Assembly (NCBI RefSeq): GCF_004379255.2
Contig: NC_056048.1
Span: 10,264,001-10,328,000 of the forward strand
From: Salvia splendens
Taxonomy: Eukaryota > Streptophyta > Magnoliopsida > Lamiales > Lamiaceae
Direction: 5' to 3'
DNA length: 64,000 nucleotides
The position numbers and the translations under genes were made by a program. Under the pieces are notes generated by a model. That model was not told the origin of the DNA. It made no database searches and was given only the letters and a program-made list of their open reading frames with translations. The first letter of the stretch is position 1; the number at the start of each line of letters is the position of its first letter. Shown here in pieces: positions 35,792 to 49,936 of the stretch.

Positions 35792-36429
35792 TTATTTGGA
35801 TAAATTTATGTGATTCCTTTTCCAACTAATTTTAGAATTTGTGATATGCACATTGGTAGTAAGATTAAATTGAGATTGCATTGCATGTGATGGAGGCCAG
35901 GCCAGCTAAGCAAGTTTTAAGAGGTAGACCCATGATAAATGATTTTAAGTTGACCCGGTTTATGTGATTAATCATAATTGTCAATCAGTTAGATACACGA
36001 TTAGATCTTGCATACTAATCGGCGAAACTCATTAAATGCACATGAATTGGTGTAATATGCCCCGGACCCGGCCAATTAAAAATTAGTACATTATGATGAA
36101 AAATTAGTTGTAATTTGTAATCTCATACCATAACCCAACCCATTGGATTAAATATAGTACTACTAGTATTTATTAATATCAGGTTCATCTAACTTAAAAT
36201 AAACATATAGTAATACTTTCATATGATACATACAGCAGTCTTCGATTTCTTTTTTTTTTACGTCTTGATGTTATATTTTTCTTTATGGAATAATTATTTT
36301 GCTAATAAATATTAATTTTTAAATTGATAATCTTTTGTTATGAGTAAGTACAAACTATAATAGGGAATTTGTGAGGCCGATAAAGTATATTATACAAATA
36401 TTACATGTAAATGTCAGAAAAATATAGTA
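35792..36429. other. AT-rich intergenic sequence, nothing recognised
   Basis: No gene, inverted ends or repeat is supported. Confidence 0.5.
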
Positions 36430-36688
36430 CTCCCTCCGCCTCCGTCTCAACTAAGTTCAGTCGTATTCCTTTTTAAGACGTCCCAACAAAATTAAGTCAT
36501 TTTCCTTTTAAAAAAAACAAAACATCCCATCAATCTTACTTATTTCATCATTTACTTTATTCTTTCTTTATCTCTCCTACTTTTTTCTCTTTCCTATTTT
36601 ATTTTACTTTCATTGAATCCATTTAACACAATTTGTTGATCTTCATGCCTAAAAGTTTTGTATTAACTTAGTTGAGACGGAAGAAACA
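36430..36688. mobile_element. Stowaway-like MITE, decayed
   Basis: The left end CTCCCTCCGCCTCCGTCTC follows TA; the right part has TTAGTTGAGACGGAAG, the complement of the left CGTCTCAACTAAG. The right border is approximate. Confidence 0.6.
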
Positions 36689-36742
36689 CTATTATTTAAT
36701 TACTCCAATAATTAGGAGGGCGGCCCTAAATCTCATGCCTTA

Positions 36743-38109
36743 GAGCATCCACAACCGTGCTCTTGCCAGCGGCACGGTTGTGGGCCCGGGCGGTACTATT
36801 CATGCCTGCTCTCTGGCAAGAGCACAACACCCACAGCTGTGCTCTTCCGCAAGGACGAGCACAATTAATATAAAATTCAATTACACAAAAACATTTCCAT
36901 AATATTAAAATTCATTTAAAACCCACAATAAATATTACAAATGACAAATAAAATTAAACATTGCATAATTAAAATCCTAAAAATTAAAAATTACATAATT
37001 AAAATCCTAAAAATTAAAAATTACATAATTAAAATCCTAAAAATTAAAAATGACACTACTCGTTGCCGAATTTCGCCCACATGTGGTTGATTAGGTCTTC
37101 TTGTAGTTGATTGTGGATTCGAGTATCGCGCATTGTGTGTCTTGTCTCGATCCTCTCGCCAACCGTCGTATGCTCGCCTCGGCGTAGGGGAGACCTCGCT
37201 GTTGAGCTTCCGGCTTCGTCCTCGTCGTAGAAGCTAGCCGCCCTTCATCCCCAAAAGCAGAACGAACGCCCTCGCAAAAATTCTTTAAACATAGGATTCC
37301 AGTGGACTCACCGATATGCAAATACTCGTCGAACATGTCGGCCGTTTGCCCAGTAGCGAGTATTCAACACGTGCGGACAATGTGTTGACAATTCGCATGA
37401 ACAAGCGCTTTGACATGCGAAAACGGCGCCTGAAGTAATCTGCCGGAAACCGCGGCTGGTCGGCAAAGTAGTCGGCAACGAGCCTTTCGTGGGCTCCCTC
37501 CCGGTCACGATGGATGTACCGTCGATTTGATCTGGTTCGTTGAGGAGGAGGAGCAGGGGTATTCGCCGCGACATATGCTTCGTAAGCGGCACGATGTTGT
37601 TCGTAGTATTCTTGTTCTTCGCGTTCCGCTTCCGCCATAATATGGGTGAAATCCATTTGAGATTTTGAGTGGGGGATGAATGTGTTGATAGTTTGTATGA
37701 GAATTATGAATGAGAGATGAATGAGAGATGATTTGATGTGATAAATGGATGATGAATGTGTGTATTTATAGATGATTTTGGGGAAAAAAAAAATAAAAAA
37801 AATCAAAAAAATTCAGAAAAAACGGGAAAAAAACGGCCATATTTTTGGGATTTGGAAAATATTTTTTTTTTATTTTTTAGCATTATTTATAATTAAATAC
37901 CGATTTTTAAAAAAAAAATAAAAAAAAGTTTAAACACAACGGCTATGCCGTTGACGAATGGGAGCGCGCCACGTGTGCGTCCGCTGGCACGGACGTGCTC
38001 GATACATCGAGCAGCGCCGTGCCAGCGGCGCGGCTGCAGCGGCGGCGGTCCTGCGCCTTGCCAACGGCGCGGACGGCGGTGGCGTCTTTCGCCACCGCTG
38101 CGGATGCTC
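36743..38109 (-). mobile_element. PIF/Harbinger element 2, transposase internally deleted
   Basis: On the plus strand it runs from GAGCATCCACAACCGTG to CCACCGCTGCGGATGCTC, flanked by TTA (36740-36742 and 38110-38112). Orientation is opposite to element 1. It keeps the leader, the N-terminus and C-terminus of the transposase and three copies of the 3' AT-rich repeat. It also has the 18-bp palindrome-like TGCTCGATACATCGAGCA at 37996-38013. Confidence 0.92.
37056..37656 (-). pseudogene. Harbinger transposase with two internal deletions
   Basis: The start MDFTHIMAEAEREEQEYYEQ and the run to NTLSARVE match 417-1703 closely. Then about 40 codons including the ITPLQKC region are missing, with a frame change. 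A second deletion joins SAFGDE to the region just before the acidic C-terminus, removing all three catalytic acids. The stop (37056-37058) is at the same place as in element 1. Confidence 0.88.
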
Positions 38110-38308
38110 TTATTCCGTGAGATAAATGGGCCAGGCTATCCTAAATCTTAAATCAGCCAATTTTTAAACTAGTAGTACTAATGATATGATGATGGCAAAG
38201 AATAAATCCAAAAACAAACTGTATTCAGCTGGATTCGAGAGGATTTTTCGCATCATTCTAAGCCAATTTACTTTTATATAATTATTGCAGTTTAGTATCA
38301 GTAGTATA

Positions 38309-38366
38309 TGTTTAAATAAAAATAAAAATAAAAATAAAAATAAAAATAAAAATAAAAATAAAAATA
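38309..38366 (+). repeat. (AAATAA)n microsatellite
   Basis: About nine AATAAA-type units are followed by AATAATAATA. The remaining part of 38113-38777 is AT-rich with nothing else recognised and includes the 3' UTR of the next gene. Confidence 0.9.
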
Positions 38367-38777
38367 ATAATATACACCGAATATATTTAGCCTGGTCGCC
38401 ACTTTATAACTTTTACAATCATAAGTTCCAAGCCACGATTTCATTTTACTTTCAGTTAATTTGTATAATGATTGTTCATCTACTTTTTAATGAGGAAGCC
38501 ATCTCCAATGTATGAATGTATACAGAAAATGACGTACTAATACAAAGGCCATTTAATAACACTTTTCTCTGAATTGAACAGATTAACTTGGAAATAAGAG
38601 CAATAGTTACATACAGACGAGATGGATAGGCTCAGAAAGAGCTACAGCAAATAAAATACACTTGCAATAGCTAGGAAAAAAATAGACTAATAGGAAAGAA
38701 AATTAAAGGGAAAAGGCAGTCTTATAATAAGAGTAACAGATAAGAAAAGGATGATAAATTTGTTGAAGCTACCATGT

Positions 38778-41078
<2,301 letters not shown>

Positions 41079-41173
41079 TTTGAATCTCTGATTTGGGGAA
41101 AAAGGGGAGAGTAATGGTGGTATTTGCAGAGCGAAACAAGTGTGTGTTTGTTTGAAAGGAAGGGCAGCGAAGC

Positions 41174-41207
41174 ATGCATAAATAGGCAGGAGAGGCGGAC
41201 ACGTGGC
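41174..41207 (-). promoter_or_regulatory. MIPS core promoter: TATA-like box, RY-like motif and G-box
   Basis: On the minus strand CTATTTATGCATGCT (41170-41184) contains a TATA-like TATTTAT and an RY-like GCATGC, about 95-105 bp upstream of the ATG. About 20 bp further up is the palindromic G-box core CACGTG within ACACGTGGC (plus strand 41199-41207), a class bound by bZIP/bHLH factors and typical of ABA-responsive elements. Function is inferred from position and motif only. Confidence 0.5.
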
Positions 41208-41212
41208 GAGGG

Positions 41213-41999
41213 CTTAGTGGGCGTGGCCCCATTTGGGGAAATTAAAGTGAAGCTTAGCCATGCAATATTTTTTATAATAAAATTTTTGATCGTTTATTAT
41301 TGTTGGCGATAATTATGCGTGTTACTAATTTATTGAGTTTATATAGGCTTGTTTACTCTCATGTGTAAATCATGATGTGACTTTTTGAATTTACTGAAGT
41401 AAAAAGGTGCATGATATCCGGTCCCAATCCAAAATTTTCACCCAAGAACATTGGAGAAAATATGAAAAAGTTCCCTATTTTATTTCAGAATTATAGTATG
41501 ATAGTACAACGGTTTTATAAATAAACAGGGAGTAGTTAACAATAACATATTCATTCGTCTTTTTTCAAATAATAGTCACATTTTTTTTATTAATTTTTCT
41601 CTTTTAGAAAATGGTTCTCAAAATAATACTCTATTCACTTTATTTTTATTTCTTCTATTTTATGCATTTTATATTAAAACTAATCACGAAATGAAAGCAC
41701 TAGACGATAGAGTAAACTCGTACCGGAGAATAATGGCGAGAAATCGCCAGATAAAGGAGGTCCGTTCGCGGAAGGAATTCCGTCGAGCAACTAATGAACA
41801 AAGACGGAAAAGTAAATTGCAGAAAATAAAAGACGATAAAGAGATAAATTGTATTTCTTCAATGATTCCTATTTTATAATACTCCCTAATAACCTAACTT
41901 AGTGATCAAGAAATAGGAAAGATACGCTAAATCAATAATATATGAAATAATAGAGATATGGAATATTCCATAGATATACTCGTATCAATGTCCTTAAAT
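41213..41999. other. AT-rich intergenic sequence upstream of MIPS
   Basis: Nothing beyond the promoter motifs is recognised. A short ORF at 41691-41879 is Lys/Arg-rich without a known motif. Confidence 0.5.
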
Positions 42000-42002
42000 T
42001 TA

Positions 42003-42659
42003 GAGCATCCACATCCGTGCAGGCCCGGACCCACTTTTATTAATTTTTTACTCCCTGCTCTTCCCCAAGAGCACAATACCCACATTCATGCTCTTCCGAA
42101 AAGACATGCTCAAGGGTCCCACCATTCTATTATTCAATTTAAATAAAAACATTTCCACAATATTAAAATGCATTAAAAATAGCCGAAATACTATTAAAAA
42201 TTACAAAAAAAATTAAAAATTTCATAATTAAAGTCTTAAAAATTAAAAATTACATAATTTAAATCCTAAAAATTATATAATTAAATTTATAAAATTAAAA
42301 AAACTCATTACTTGTGGCCGAATTTCGCCTAAATTGATGATGAATGTGTGTATTTATAGATGATTTTAGGATTAAAATTTTTTAAAATTTTTCAAAAAAA
42401 ATTTAAAAACCGGTAATAAAACGGCTATATTTTTGGAAATTCGAAAATATTTTTTTTTTTTTGGTATTATTTTCGATTAAAAAAAATGAAAATGCCAACG
42501 GCCAATAAAAACGTGTCACGTCGCCCTGCTCAGTGGCACGGACGTGCTCTATGTATCGAGCAGAGCCGTGCCATTGGCAAGAGCACAACAGCGGATAGGG
42601 GCGTGTCGTGCCAGCGGCATGGACGCCGTCCTCCGCAGCGAGCACCGCTGCGGATGCTC
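42003..42659 (-). mobile_element. PIF/Harbinger element 3, MITE-sized derivative
   Basis: It runs from GAGCATCCACATCCGTG to GCACCGCTGCGGATGCTC, flanked by TTA (42000-42002 and 42660-42662). At about 42310-42360 the transposase stop region (GGCCGAATTTCGCC) joins directly to the leader with ATTTATAGATGATTT, so the whole coding region is gone. The 18-bp TGCTCTATGTATCGAGCA at 42545-42562 and the 3' AT-rich repeat remain. Confidence 0.9.
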
Positions 42660-42890
42660 TTAATATTTTTAAGAGATAAGAGTATAACTTTATGGGTTGT
42701 ATACAGATTCAATTCCTCCATATTAGTCAAATAAACATATTTATAATTTTGGTTTTCGTAATTTTATAAGGTTTAGGAGATAATTTTATAAAAGTTTCGG
42801 TTAATTAGATAGGTATAAGAACTAAATACAAATGGTAAGCTCAATTATGTCTCTAATCCTAACAAAACCATAAGAGCATCCGCAATGGGC

Positions 42891-43147
42891 GGACGATGGC
42901 ACGCCTGATGGCGCGCATCGTCCGCGCCATGCATCGTCCGCACCCATTGAGGGTGCGTGCCATAGGGCGCGGACGATAGTCGCGCCCTATACTTCGGTCG
43001 CGGAGGATAGCGCGGACGATGGCCATCGTCCGCGCCATCGTCCGCCCCATTGCGGCAGTCGCGGACGATGGCCGCGGACGATGGTCATCGTCCGCGCCAT
43101 CGTCCGCCCCATTGTGGAGGTCGCGGACAATCGACTCGGACGATGGC
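42891..43147. repeat. Array of GGACGAT / ATCGTCC motifs at the 5' end of element 6
   Basis: I count about twelve GGACGAT or ATCGTCC units (mostly CGGACGATGG or its complement) within about 260 bp, in both orientations, some abutting as inverted pairs (GATGGCCATCGTCC, GATGGTCATCGTCC). They probably act as transposase-binding sites and can fold into hairpins. Confidence 0.85.
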
Positions 43148-43248
43148 ACGCGGTTTTGATTTTCTATTTAAATCTCGTTTCTCATTCAGTTGTGCATACG
43201 AACATATCGACTATCTCTTTACATATTCTCTCTCTACATCCAACCAAA

Positions 43249-44595
43249 ATGAATCTCGGTGACGACACCAATAGTTCTAGTTCGTCTAAATCCGGTGGTT
43301 CGCTTGACGAAGCATTAGATGCAGTCGTTGAAGAGACCATGGCGGCATGCTATGCGCAAATGCAGCGCGAGAAGGAGGCGATGGCTGCGGCGGCGGCAGC
43401 GGCGGCTGAGCAAGTCCATTGGCCTATTCGACATAGGTCGTATGTCCGACGCGACCACCAGGAAGCTTACAGACGTCTGGTTGAAGACTATTTTGCCGAT
43501 CAACTGCGATGGGGCCCGACTGTTTTCCGCCGCCGGTTTAGAATGTCTAGGTACCTATTTCTCAGCATTGTTCATACATTGTCTTCACGTGATGAATACT
43601 TCACGTTTCGGGAGGACGGCATCGGGAAACCCGGCCTTACACCATTGCAAAAGTGCACGACTGCTATTCGTCAGTTGGCATACGGCACCACGGCGGACCT
43701 TTTTGACGAGTACCTCCACTGTGGGGAGACTACAGGCCGCGAGTGTCTGAAGAGCTTTTGTCGGGGGATAGTAGAGGCCTATGGCGACACATATTTGCGC
43801 AAGCCGACAACCACTGATTGCCAGGGTCTGATGCAGATGCACGAGAGGGCGCACGGGTTTCCCGGGATGCTCGGGAGCATCGACTGTATGCACTGGGAGT
43901 GGAAGAATTGTCCGACGGCGTGGAGAGGCCAATTCACAAGTGGATACAAGGGCAGCCACCCGACGATGATCCTCGAAGCCGTCGCTGACCATCGGCTCTG
44001 GATCTGGCATGCTTACTTCGGCGTAGCCGGGTCGAACAACGACATCAACATCCTCAACTCATCCACCCTCTTCACCGACCAATGTAACGGCAACGGCCCG
44101 GCCATCGAGTTCACTGCCAACAGACGCCAATACCATATGGGGTACTACTTGGCCGATGGCATCTACCCACGGTGGCCAGTTTTCCTAAAGACGGTCAGCT
44201 GCCCAATTGGTGAGAAGAGGGTTTTATTTGTGCAAAAGCAGGAGGCGGCGCGGAAGGATGTCGAGCGGGCATTTGGGGTGCTCCAATCACGGTGGGCAAT
44301 TGTGAAAGGGCCGGCTCGTTTCTGGTACAAGGAAGTCATGGCCGATGTCATATATGCGTGCATAATCATGCACAACATGATAGTCGAGAGTGAAGGCGGA
44401 AGCATCACCGACTGGAATGAAGACGGCCGTGCATCTAGCTCTTCCGGCACATCGACCGACACACCCGATAGAGGGTTACCGTTAGGCTTCGAAGAGGTTC
44501 TATCTAGACAGACCTCAATGCGCAACCAACAGGAGCATGCACAGCTCATGAGTGACATGATTGAAGAAGTGTGGGCTCGTAACCGCCGTCGCTGA
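43249..44595 (+). CDS. PIF/Harbinger transposase (second family)
   Basis: This is an intact 448-residue ORF. The ATG at 43249 follows a TATA-like CTATTTAAAT (about 43163) and leader, so it is preferred over the upstream in-frame start at 43081. An acidic/Ser and Ala-rich N-terminus precedes the helix-turn-helix region and DDE nuclease. Catalytic residues are D212 in GSIDCMHW, D265 in GSNNDIN and E339 in VERAFG. IIMHNMIVE follows. It aligns along its length with 417-1703 but is clearly diverged, with a longer N-terminus. No stop or frameshift is visible, so it is possibly active. No Myb/SANT ORF is in the same element. Confidence 0.9.
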   Translation: MNLGDDTNSSSSSKSGGSLDEALDAVVEETMAACYAQMQREKEAMAAAAAAAAEQVHWPIRHRSYVRRDHQEAYRRLVEDYFADQLRWGPTVFRRRFRMSRYLFLSIVHTLSSRDEYFTFREDGIGKPGLTPLQKCTTAIRQLAYGTTADLFDEYLHCGETTGRECLKSFCRGIVEAYGDTYLRKPTTTDCQGLMQMHERAHGFPGMLGSIDCMHWEWKNCPTAWRGQFTSGYKGSHPTMILEAVADHRLWIWHAYFGVAGSNNDINILNSSTLFTDQCNGNGPAIEFTANRRQYHMGYYLADGIYPRWPVFLKTVSCPIGEKRVLFVQKQEAARKDVERAFGVLQSRWAIVKGPARFWYKEVMADVIYACIIMHNMIVESEGGSITDWNEDGRASSSSGTSTDTPDRGLPLGFEEVLSRQTSMRNQQEHAQLMSDMIEEVWARNRRR

Positions 44596-44782
44596 GTTTG
44601 CGTTTTTTTTAATTCGCATTGTAATGTATTAATTTTTATTAAATGAAATGAAGTTTATGAAATTCGTATTTTAATGTATTATTTTTTTTTAAATTCGTAT
44701 AGATTTTATAAATATTAAAAAAATGATAACGTGGTGCGCCTTGGGGCGCCCCACTGTAGGTGGGGAGGTACTAATGCCCTAA

Positions 44783-45837
44783 ATTTAGAAACACCTATTC
44801 CGGGAGTAGTATCGACCAACAAATACAAATCTATGAACAATATTATGTTGCACTTGCACCAATAAAATAATCACAAATATCGCCCATTTTATGTTGAAAG
44901 AACATAAATTTAATAAATAGACATGTGTGGGGTGGCCTTCAACGCGTGTCCACCATGAATGCGACTTCATATATATCGCCCACACCGCTTCCAAAATCTA
45001 CTCCACACTTTTTCCCATTCCCTTTTCACTTTTTTTTTCCTACTATGATATTTAATCATACTCACCACTTCATTTTAAATATAATTAAATAGATCATCAC
45101 TCTGTAAAATTAATTTGTGGTCTTGGATAAAAATAAGAGTTTCAAATTTTGAATTAATATACTTTTACAATGAATTCATACATGTTTAACATAAAATTTA
45201 TGGTTCCTAGTTTCTATTTTAATTTTTTAAAAGGATTATAATTTAACTTTTCCATTTGAGCTCATAAAAATAGAAAATGTGTGGTTGACAATTGCCCAAG
45301 GGCCTTAGATTATACATTCTGAATTTAATTTGTAATTCATATTGATAATGATAGTAATAAATGTAAACCATGGTTGTGAAAAACGTGATAATCAGTCACG
45401 ATACACCTTCACTATTTGCATTAAATATTGTTTTTCCTTTTATACATTAAATATTTTTCTTTCCATTTTTGTCATTTTCTCTAAATGTCTTTCAAAGGTA
45501 TGAGCTTGACAATGACGTGCTAGTGATAGCAATAATTGACAAGTTGGTTTAATTATTTATTTTCCAAGTGACTGAAAATTAAATATGGAGAATTTTATAC
45601 TTTAACCGAATTGGCATTTTAAGTGAACGGAGCACACTCGTTTAAGTTTATGTATGCTTTTATTAATCCTACATTTGCAGTCTATATCCTCATATAAATA
45701 TGATCATTTTACCAATAACTATTTGTCACATAATCTAGTTGGTTGAGTTGGGGCCGTGGGGCATATAATTTGAATTTGAAGGATCATTTCTAAAAGTCTC
45801 AAACTTATCTCTTACATTGGGTTTATCGCGTTAGCCA
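44783..45837. other. AT-rich intergenic sequence, nothing recognised
   Basis: No gene or element with readable ends is supported. Confidence 0.5.
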
Positions 45838-45846
45838 TTTGCAATA

Positions 45847-46987
45847 GGGATAACTGCCTTAAAAGTCATCAACTTTGTCCGAATTCCGGTTTTTCCCACG
45901 AGCTTCAAAATTGGCGTATAAAGTCACGAACTTTGCATTTTGTCGCCGATTTCCCATGATTGGTTTTCCGGCGAAATGGTGAGCTGACGTGTCGTTTTTA
46001 AATGACGTGGCGTCTCGTGGCCGCTTAGATGGACAACATTTAGTGAATGTGAAAAAATAAAAAAAAATTAAAAAATAAAATTAAAAAACAAATAACAAAA
46101 TAGTGAATTCGGATCGAGCACCGTCTGCATCCTCTCGCTCGCCGGAAACCGCCTCCGGGCGGCGAACGTCGGCGATAGCGGCTCCATAGTGATCACGTTT
46201 ACTCTCCTCAATTTTTTCAGGCTCTGGCAATACAAACAGAAATTACTCACAAAGTAATTGTTCCTCTCATACAACTTATCCCCAAAATAACGTCGAAATT
46301 TCAACAGAAAAGGAAATCAATAGTTTTGAACCAACTGTAAATCAGTTCAATTCCTGCAATAATTTAGCCTGAATTACAAGTAAGAGGTCGAATTCAAGGG
46401 AATTACTTTCAACTGTGGCAAGGGCTTTGCAGTCATCAACCGCGGACTTCTCTTCCGCCGCGGGAGGTGGAATGAGAGGAGCTTCAACCGCCTCTGGCTT
46501 TGGCGGTGGGGCCTCGGAGCAGGTCTCCGGCGCAGGTGTGGGGGTTCAACGCGCCTTATCAGCTCGAGGGGAGGTTGAGAGAGGGGCCGGGGCGGCGGAG
46601 GAGATGGCGGTGGAGGTCCAGAGCGGCGACGTCGTGGTCGCCGCCACTGACGGGTTGCTCGACAATCTGTTCCCCGAGGACATGGAGGCCGTCGTGGGGC
46701 GATGCCTGTCGGAGGGGCTGGAGCCGCAGATGGTTGTGCGTGAAACGACGTCATTTTGGGGCCTTTGAAAAGGGATGAAACGACGTCGTTTTACGATTTT
46801 CCGATGCCGGACACGTCAATATTCAGGCATGCCACATAGGATTTTGAGCTGCCGGAAAACACAGGGTCGGGTCGGGTTGGGAAATACTAGACAAAATGCA
46901 AAGTTCGTGACTTTATACGCCAATTTTAAAGCTCGTGGGAAAAACCGAAATTCGGGCAAAGTTGATGACTTTTAAGGCAGTTATCCC
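45847..46987 (+). mobile_element. Pack-MULE C (captured PP2C fragment)
   Basis: Inverted repeats of over 100 bp begin GGGATAACTGCCTTAAAAG at both ends. The 9-bp duplication TTTGCAATA is exact (45838-45846 and 46988-46996). The TIR family differs from that of Pack-MULEs A and B. The GC-rich interior carries a phosphatase gene fragment. Confidence 0.93.
46105..46742 (+). pseudogene. Captured protein phosphatase 2C fragment
   Basis: The first exon-like stretch (46111-46194) reads GSSTVCILSLAGNRL and AANVGDSGSIVI, the PP2C metal-site motif GDSG. After a non-coding gap, GFNAPYQLE (about 46533) and, in the next frame, VEVQSGDVVVAATDGLLDN and MEAVVGRCLSEGLEPQMV follow; the D in TDG is another PP2C metal ligand. 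This matches plant PP2Cs of the SpoIIE-like/PP2C 55-80 type. Frame changes and the missing start and end show a non-functional transduplicate. Confidence 0.75.
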
Positions 46988-47032
46988 TTTGCAATATGGT
47001 ATTTTTGTAGATAATATTCTTTTTGGGATTAG

Positions 47033-47229
47033 TGTAACAAAAAACCTACAAAAGCGTTAAAATAGGCAAAGTGCTCGCTAAAATAGAATTACCGAGTATT
47101 TACGGGTTTATCACTAAGTTATTGAATATTTACAACAAAAATGGAGTATTTTGTTAGTAATTTTTTGTACTCCTTATATTACCGAGCACTGTGGTGATAT
47201 GTAAATACTACAGTAAGTTTTTTGTAGTG
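47033..47229. repeat. Possible small CACTA-like MITE
   Basis: The right end (inverted) reads CACTACAAAAAACTTACTG. ACCGAGTATTTAC/GTAAATACT motifs occur near both sides. The left end (GTGTAACAAAAAACCTAC) is poor and no TSD is clear. Confidence 0.35.
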
Positions 47230-48445
47230 TATGCTAATTGCGAGTGATGTAAATCAAATTGTTAAGTAGTATTTATTTCTCAAAGTTTAATGCTATTTTT
47301 AATTATTTAATGTACTCATCGTTTGGTTATTTCACCCATATAGGTAATTATGGTTGTAGGAATTTTAATCCAACTGTAAAAGGGCCTCATATACTCACAA
47401 TGAAATAACATTTACGTTCAGGAGAGTTTGGTGATAGAAGTTTATGAGATTTCATCATATTATTAATTGGTGATAGGAGGAGAAATATACAAGATTAGGT
47501 TTATGAGATTTATATAGTGATTTTAGTTTTTTTTTACATTGATATGAGTTAGTTATATTTTTATTTTTGTTTCACTTGTCAACCCTCTTCCTTGACCTTT
47601 AAGGTGAAGAGTGAGACTTTTTTTTTTCTGATTGGTGGGATCAACCCTCTATTTAATTGGTTCAAATTTAAAGTTCAAATATAATTTGGGTTAGATTAGA
47701 AAATATGATGGGATAATAGATCCTAGTGGATCATAATAATAAATTAGTAATGGATTTTTATAATGTGGAGTAGGTTTAGATGTGGTAGGATTTGAATCCT
47801 ATGATGTAAGTATCTAAATTCTCGTTTTCCGATTTGTTTGCACTACTAAAAAGGCGAAGCACATGGCCTTTTGCTCGGCAAGTACTGATGGCGTATGACA
47901 AATACTAAGCACGTTGGTGCTCGATAATTCTCGAAATTTTACCCTTTTTAAACTGAATTGCTTTGGCTTTGTGAAGAAAAGTAAATAGAGAAAGTGAGTA
48001 GAATGTGAGTCTCATTTAAAATATTAGTTTTATATTAGATTGTAGGTGTAAAAAGATAGTGAGATATAGGATCCGCATACTATAAATGAAATAAAGTAAA
48101 TGGTTTGGAAAAAACCAAAATGGTAAAAGGGTTCTTTAAATCGTGGACGGAAGGAGTAAATGTGTTCGTTGGGTGACCGGTACTTAATTAGCTAGCAAAG
48201 TCTATGCTCATTAAAAGCCCCCTTTTGTTGTATTGAGAAACAAATTACTAAAATTGGCTATAGGCGTGAGTCAATTGAAGAATGCAAAAATGTATGTCTA
48301 TCATTATTTTTTTCACTTGGTAATATACTCCACCAAATATTTTTCAGCGTATAAGCCGTTATCAATCACTTTCAATAAGTACAATTTTTTACTTATAATT
48401 CCAATGTATTTTATTTCAACTTATTATTATTATTATTATCATTAC

Positions 48446-48506
<61 letters not shown>

Positions 48507-49506
48507 CAAAAGGGTGTTGGAATTTACATGAAGAATAATGGGTGATGGTGGGGAAATCTAAGTATAATTGGTACTCTTAGCATCTGGACCAAAAACCAAA
48601 ATAATGGACCTCTAATTCAATTTGAGGTTGATTGTGACTAAAGCTAATTGGATTGATAAATAGGTACCATACAAATAAATTGCTGGTTGTTTTTTCCTTA
48701 TAATAGAATTGGTGTATAAGTTGCAAAACACTATACATAAAATAAAAAATTGAAGAAAACTTGAGAAGAATCCAAAATGGTTGAGGAATGTGGACATCAT
48801 TTGAGTAATATTTTGAAAACAATTAAAATGAAAGTTTTCAAATTTTGTGTTACAATTATTGTCCCAGTCAATCACTTATCGCATACCAATGGTGTCCACT
48901 ACTATTACCAGTTTTAACACCATTTTTATTGGCACTTATTAGAGAAAAACCCTCTTCCACTTATTGGGACTTTTGATGATATATATTATGACAAAAAAAA
49001 AAGATTTACGTCAGAAATAATATAAGCAATGTGTTTATTTATTTGTGTGGTCTTTTAGGATGAACTTGTAAAATAGCATGAAAATAATACTCCTTATGTT
49101 TCCTAAACTTTTGAAATGGTACAAATTTTAATATAAAATTGATAAAATAAGAGATATAAAATGAAAAAAAAAGTGTGTTAGTAAAAAATAGATCACCTTA
49201 TTAGAAAGAGAAAATTTTCTAAAATGAAAATTTTCTATTTTTAAGAAACAAGCCAAAAATATCATTTTTAAGATATAAGCAATATGTTCATTTATTTGTG
49301 AGGTCTATTAGGACTTAAACTTTTAAAATAGCATGCCTGGTCATAATTGTGATCAAAATAAAAGTCAAGTTATATGTCAAACTGCATAATTAAAAATACG
49401 GAAGGTCAATTTTAGACAATACGAATGTCATTTGTTAGAAGATACTTTTAGTTCATTTTATAAAATTCGATTTGAAACATACGCAGACTTTTTTAAATCG
49501 TTTAAG
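47230..49506. other. AT-rich intergenic sequence with minor repeat remnants
   Basis: CACTACTAAAAAGGCG at 47842 resembles a CACTA-type end without a partner. 47950-48160 and 49088-49255 have decayed Stowaway-like ends (GTGGACGGAAGGAGTA; CTCCTTATGTTTCC). No gene is supported. Confidence 0.4.
48421..48504 (+). repeat. (TTA)n microsatellite
   Basis: About 25 TTA-type units run with a few interruptions (TCATTACCA near 48438-48447). Confidence 0.95.
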
Positions 49507-49514
49507 GTCATCTC

Positions 49515-49928
49515 TAGAGGTGCCCAAGGTTTCCGGTTCCGGCGGTTAACCGTGAAATCCTAACAGCCGATTACGGTTTCGAACCCAAACCGTGAGAATT
49601 TACTCGAACCGAAACCGTTGATTTTAGAACCGTGGTTCGGTTCAGGTTCAAAAGATTTCGAACCGAAACCATGCCGGAACAGCGAAAAACCGTCGGAAAA
49701 CTGTGAAATCGAGCCGAAACCGCAAAAACCGCTGAAAATTGGTGGTTCGGAATCGTGAAAAATCGTAAAAAAATCACCGGAAAACCGCCGGTTCGGAACT
49801 GAAACCGAAATCGGCGGTTTTGTAACCGCGAAACACTCTCGCGGTTTGATTCCGGTTCGACAATTTCAAAAACCGAAACCGGCGGTTCTGAACCGTAACC
49901 GTCGGTTCCGAAACCGTGGACACCTCGA
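49515..49928. mobile_element. hAT-like MITE rich in AACCG motifs
   Basis: Ends TAGAGGTGCCCAAGGTTTC and, inverted, TCGAGGTGTCCACGGTTTC are flanked by exact GTCATCTC (49507-49514 and 49929-49936). The interior is dense in GAAACCG/CGGTTC units in both strands. Confidence 0.9.
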
Positions 49929-49936
49929 GTCATCTC

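Larger units (their letters stand above)
42874..44779 (+). mobile_element. PIF/Harbinger element 6 with intact transposase
   Basis: The left end GAGCATCCGCAATGGGCGG follows TAA (42871-42873). The right end (inverted) GGGCATTAGTACC precedes TAA (44780-44782). Terminal match is short (G-GCAT), and right-end subterminal sequence is GGGGCGCCCC-rich. It encodes one transposase and no SANT-type protein. The sequence of the ends and the protein mark it as a different family from element 1. Confidence 0.82.

Noticed and set aside
43319..44010. Overlapping ORFs on both strands within the second Harbinger transposase
   Set aside because: High GC and codon bias create shadows; the + frame carries the complete DDE nuclease.
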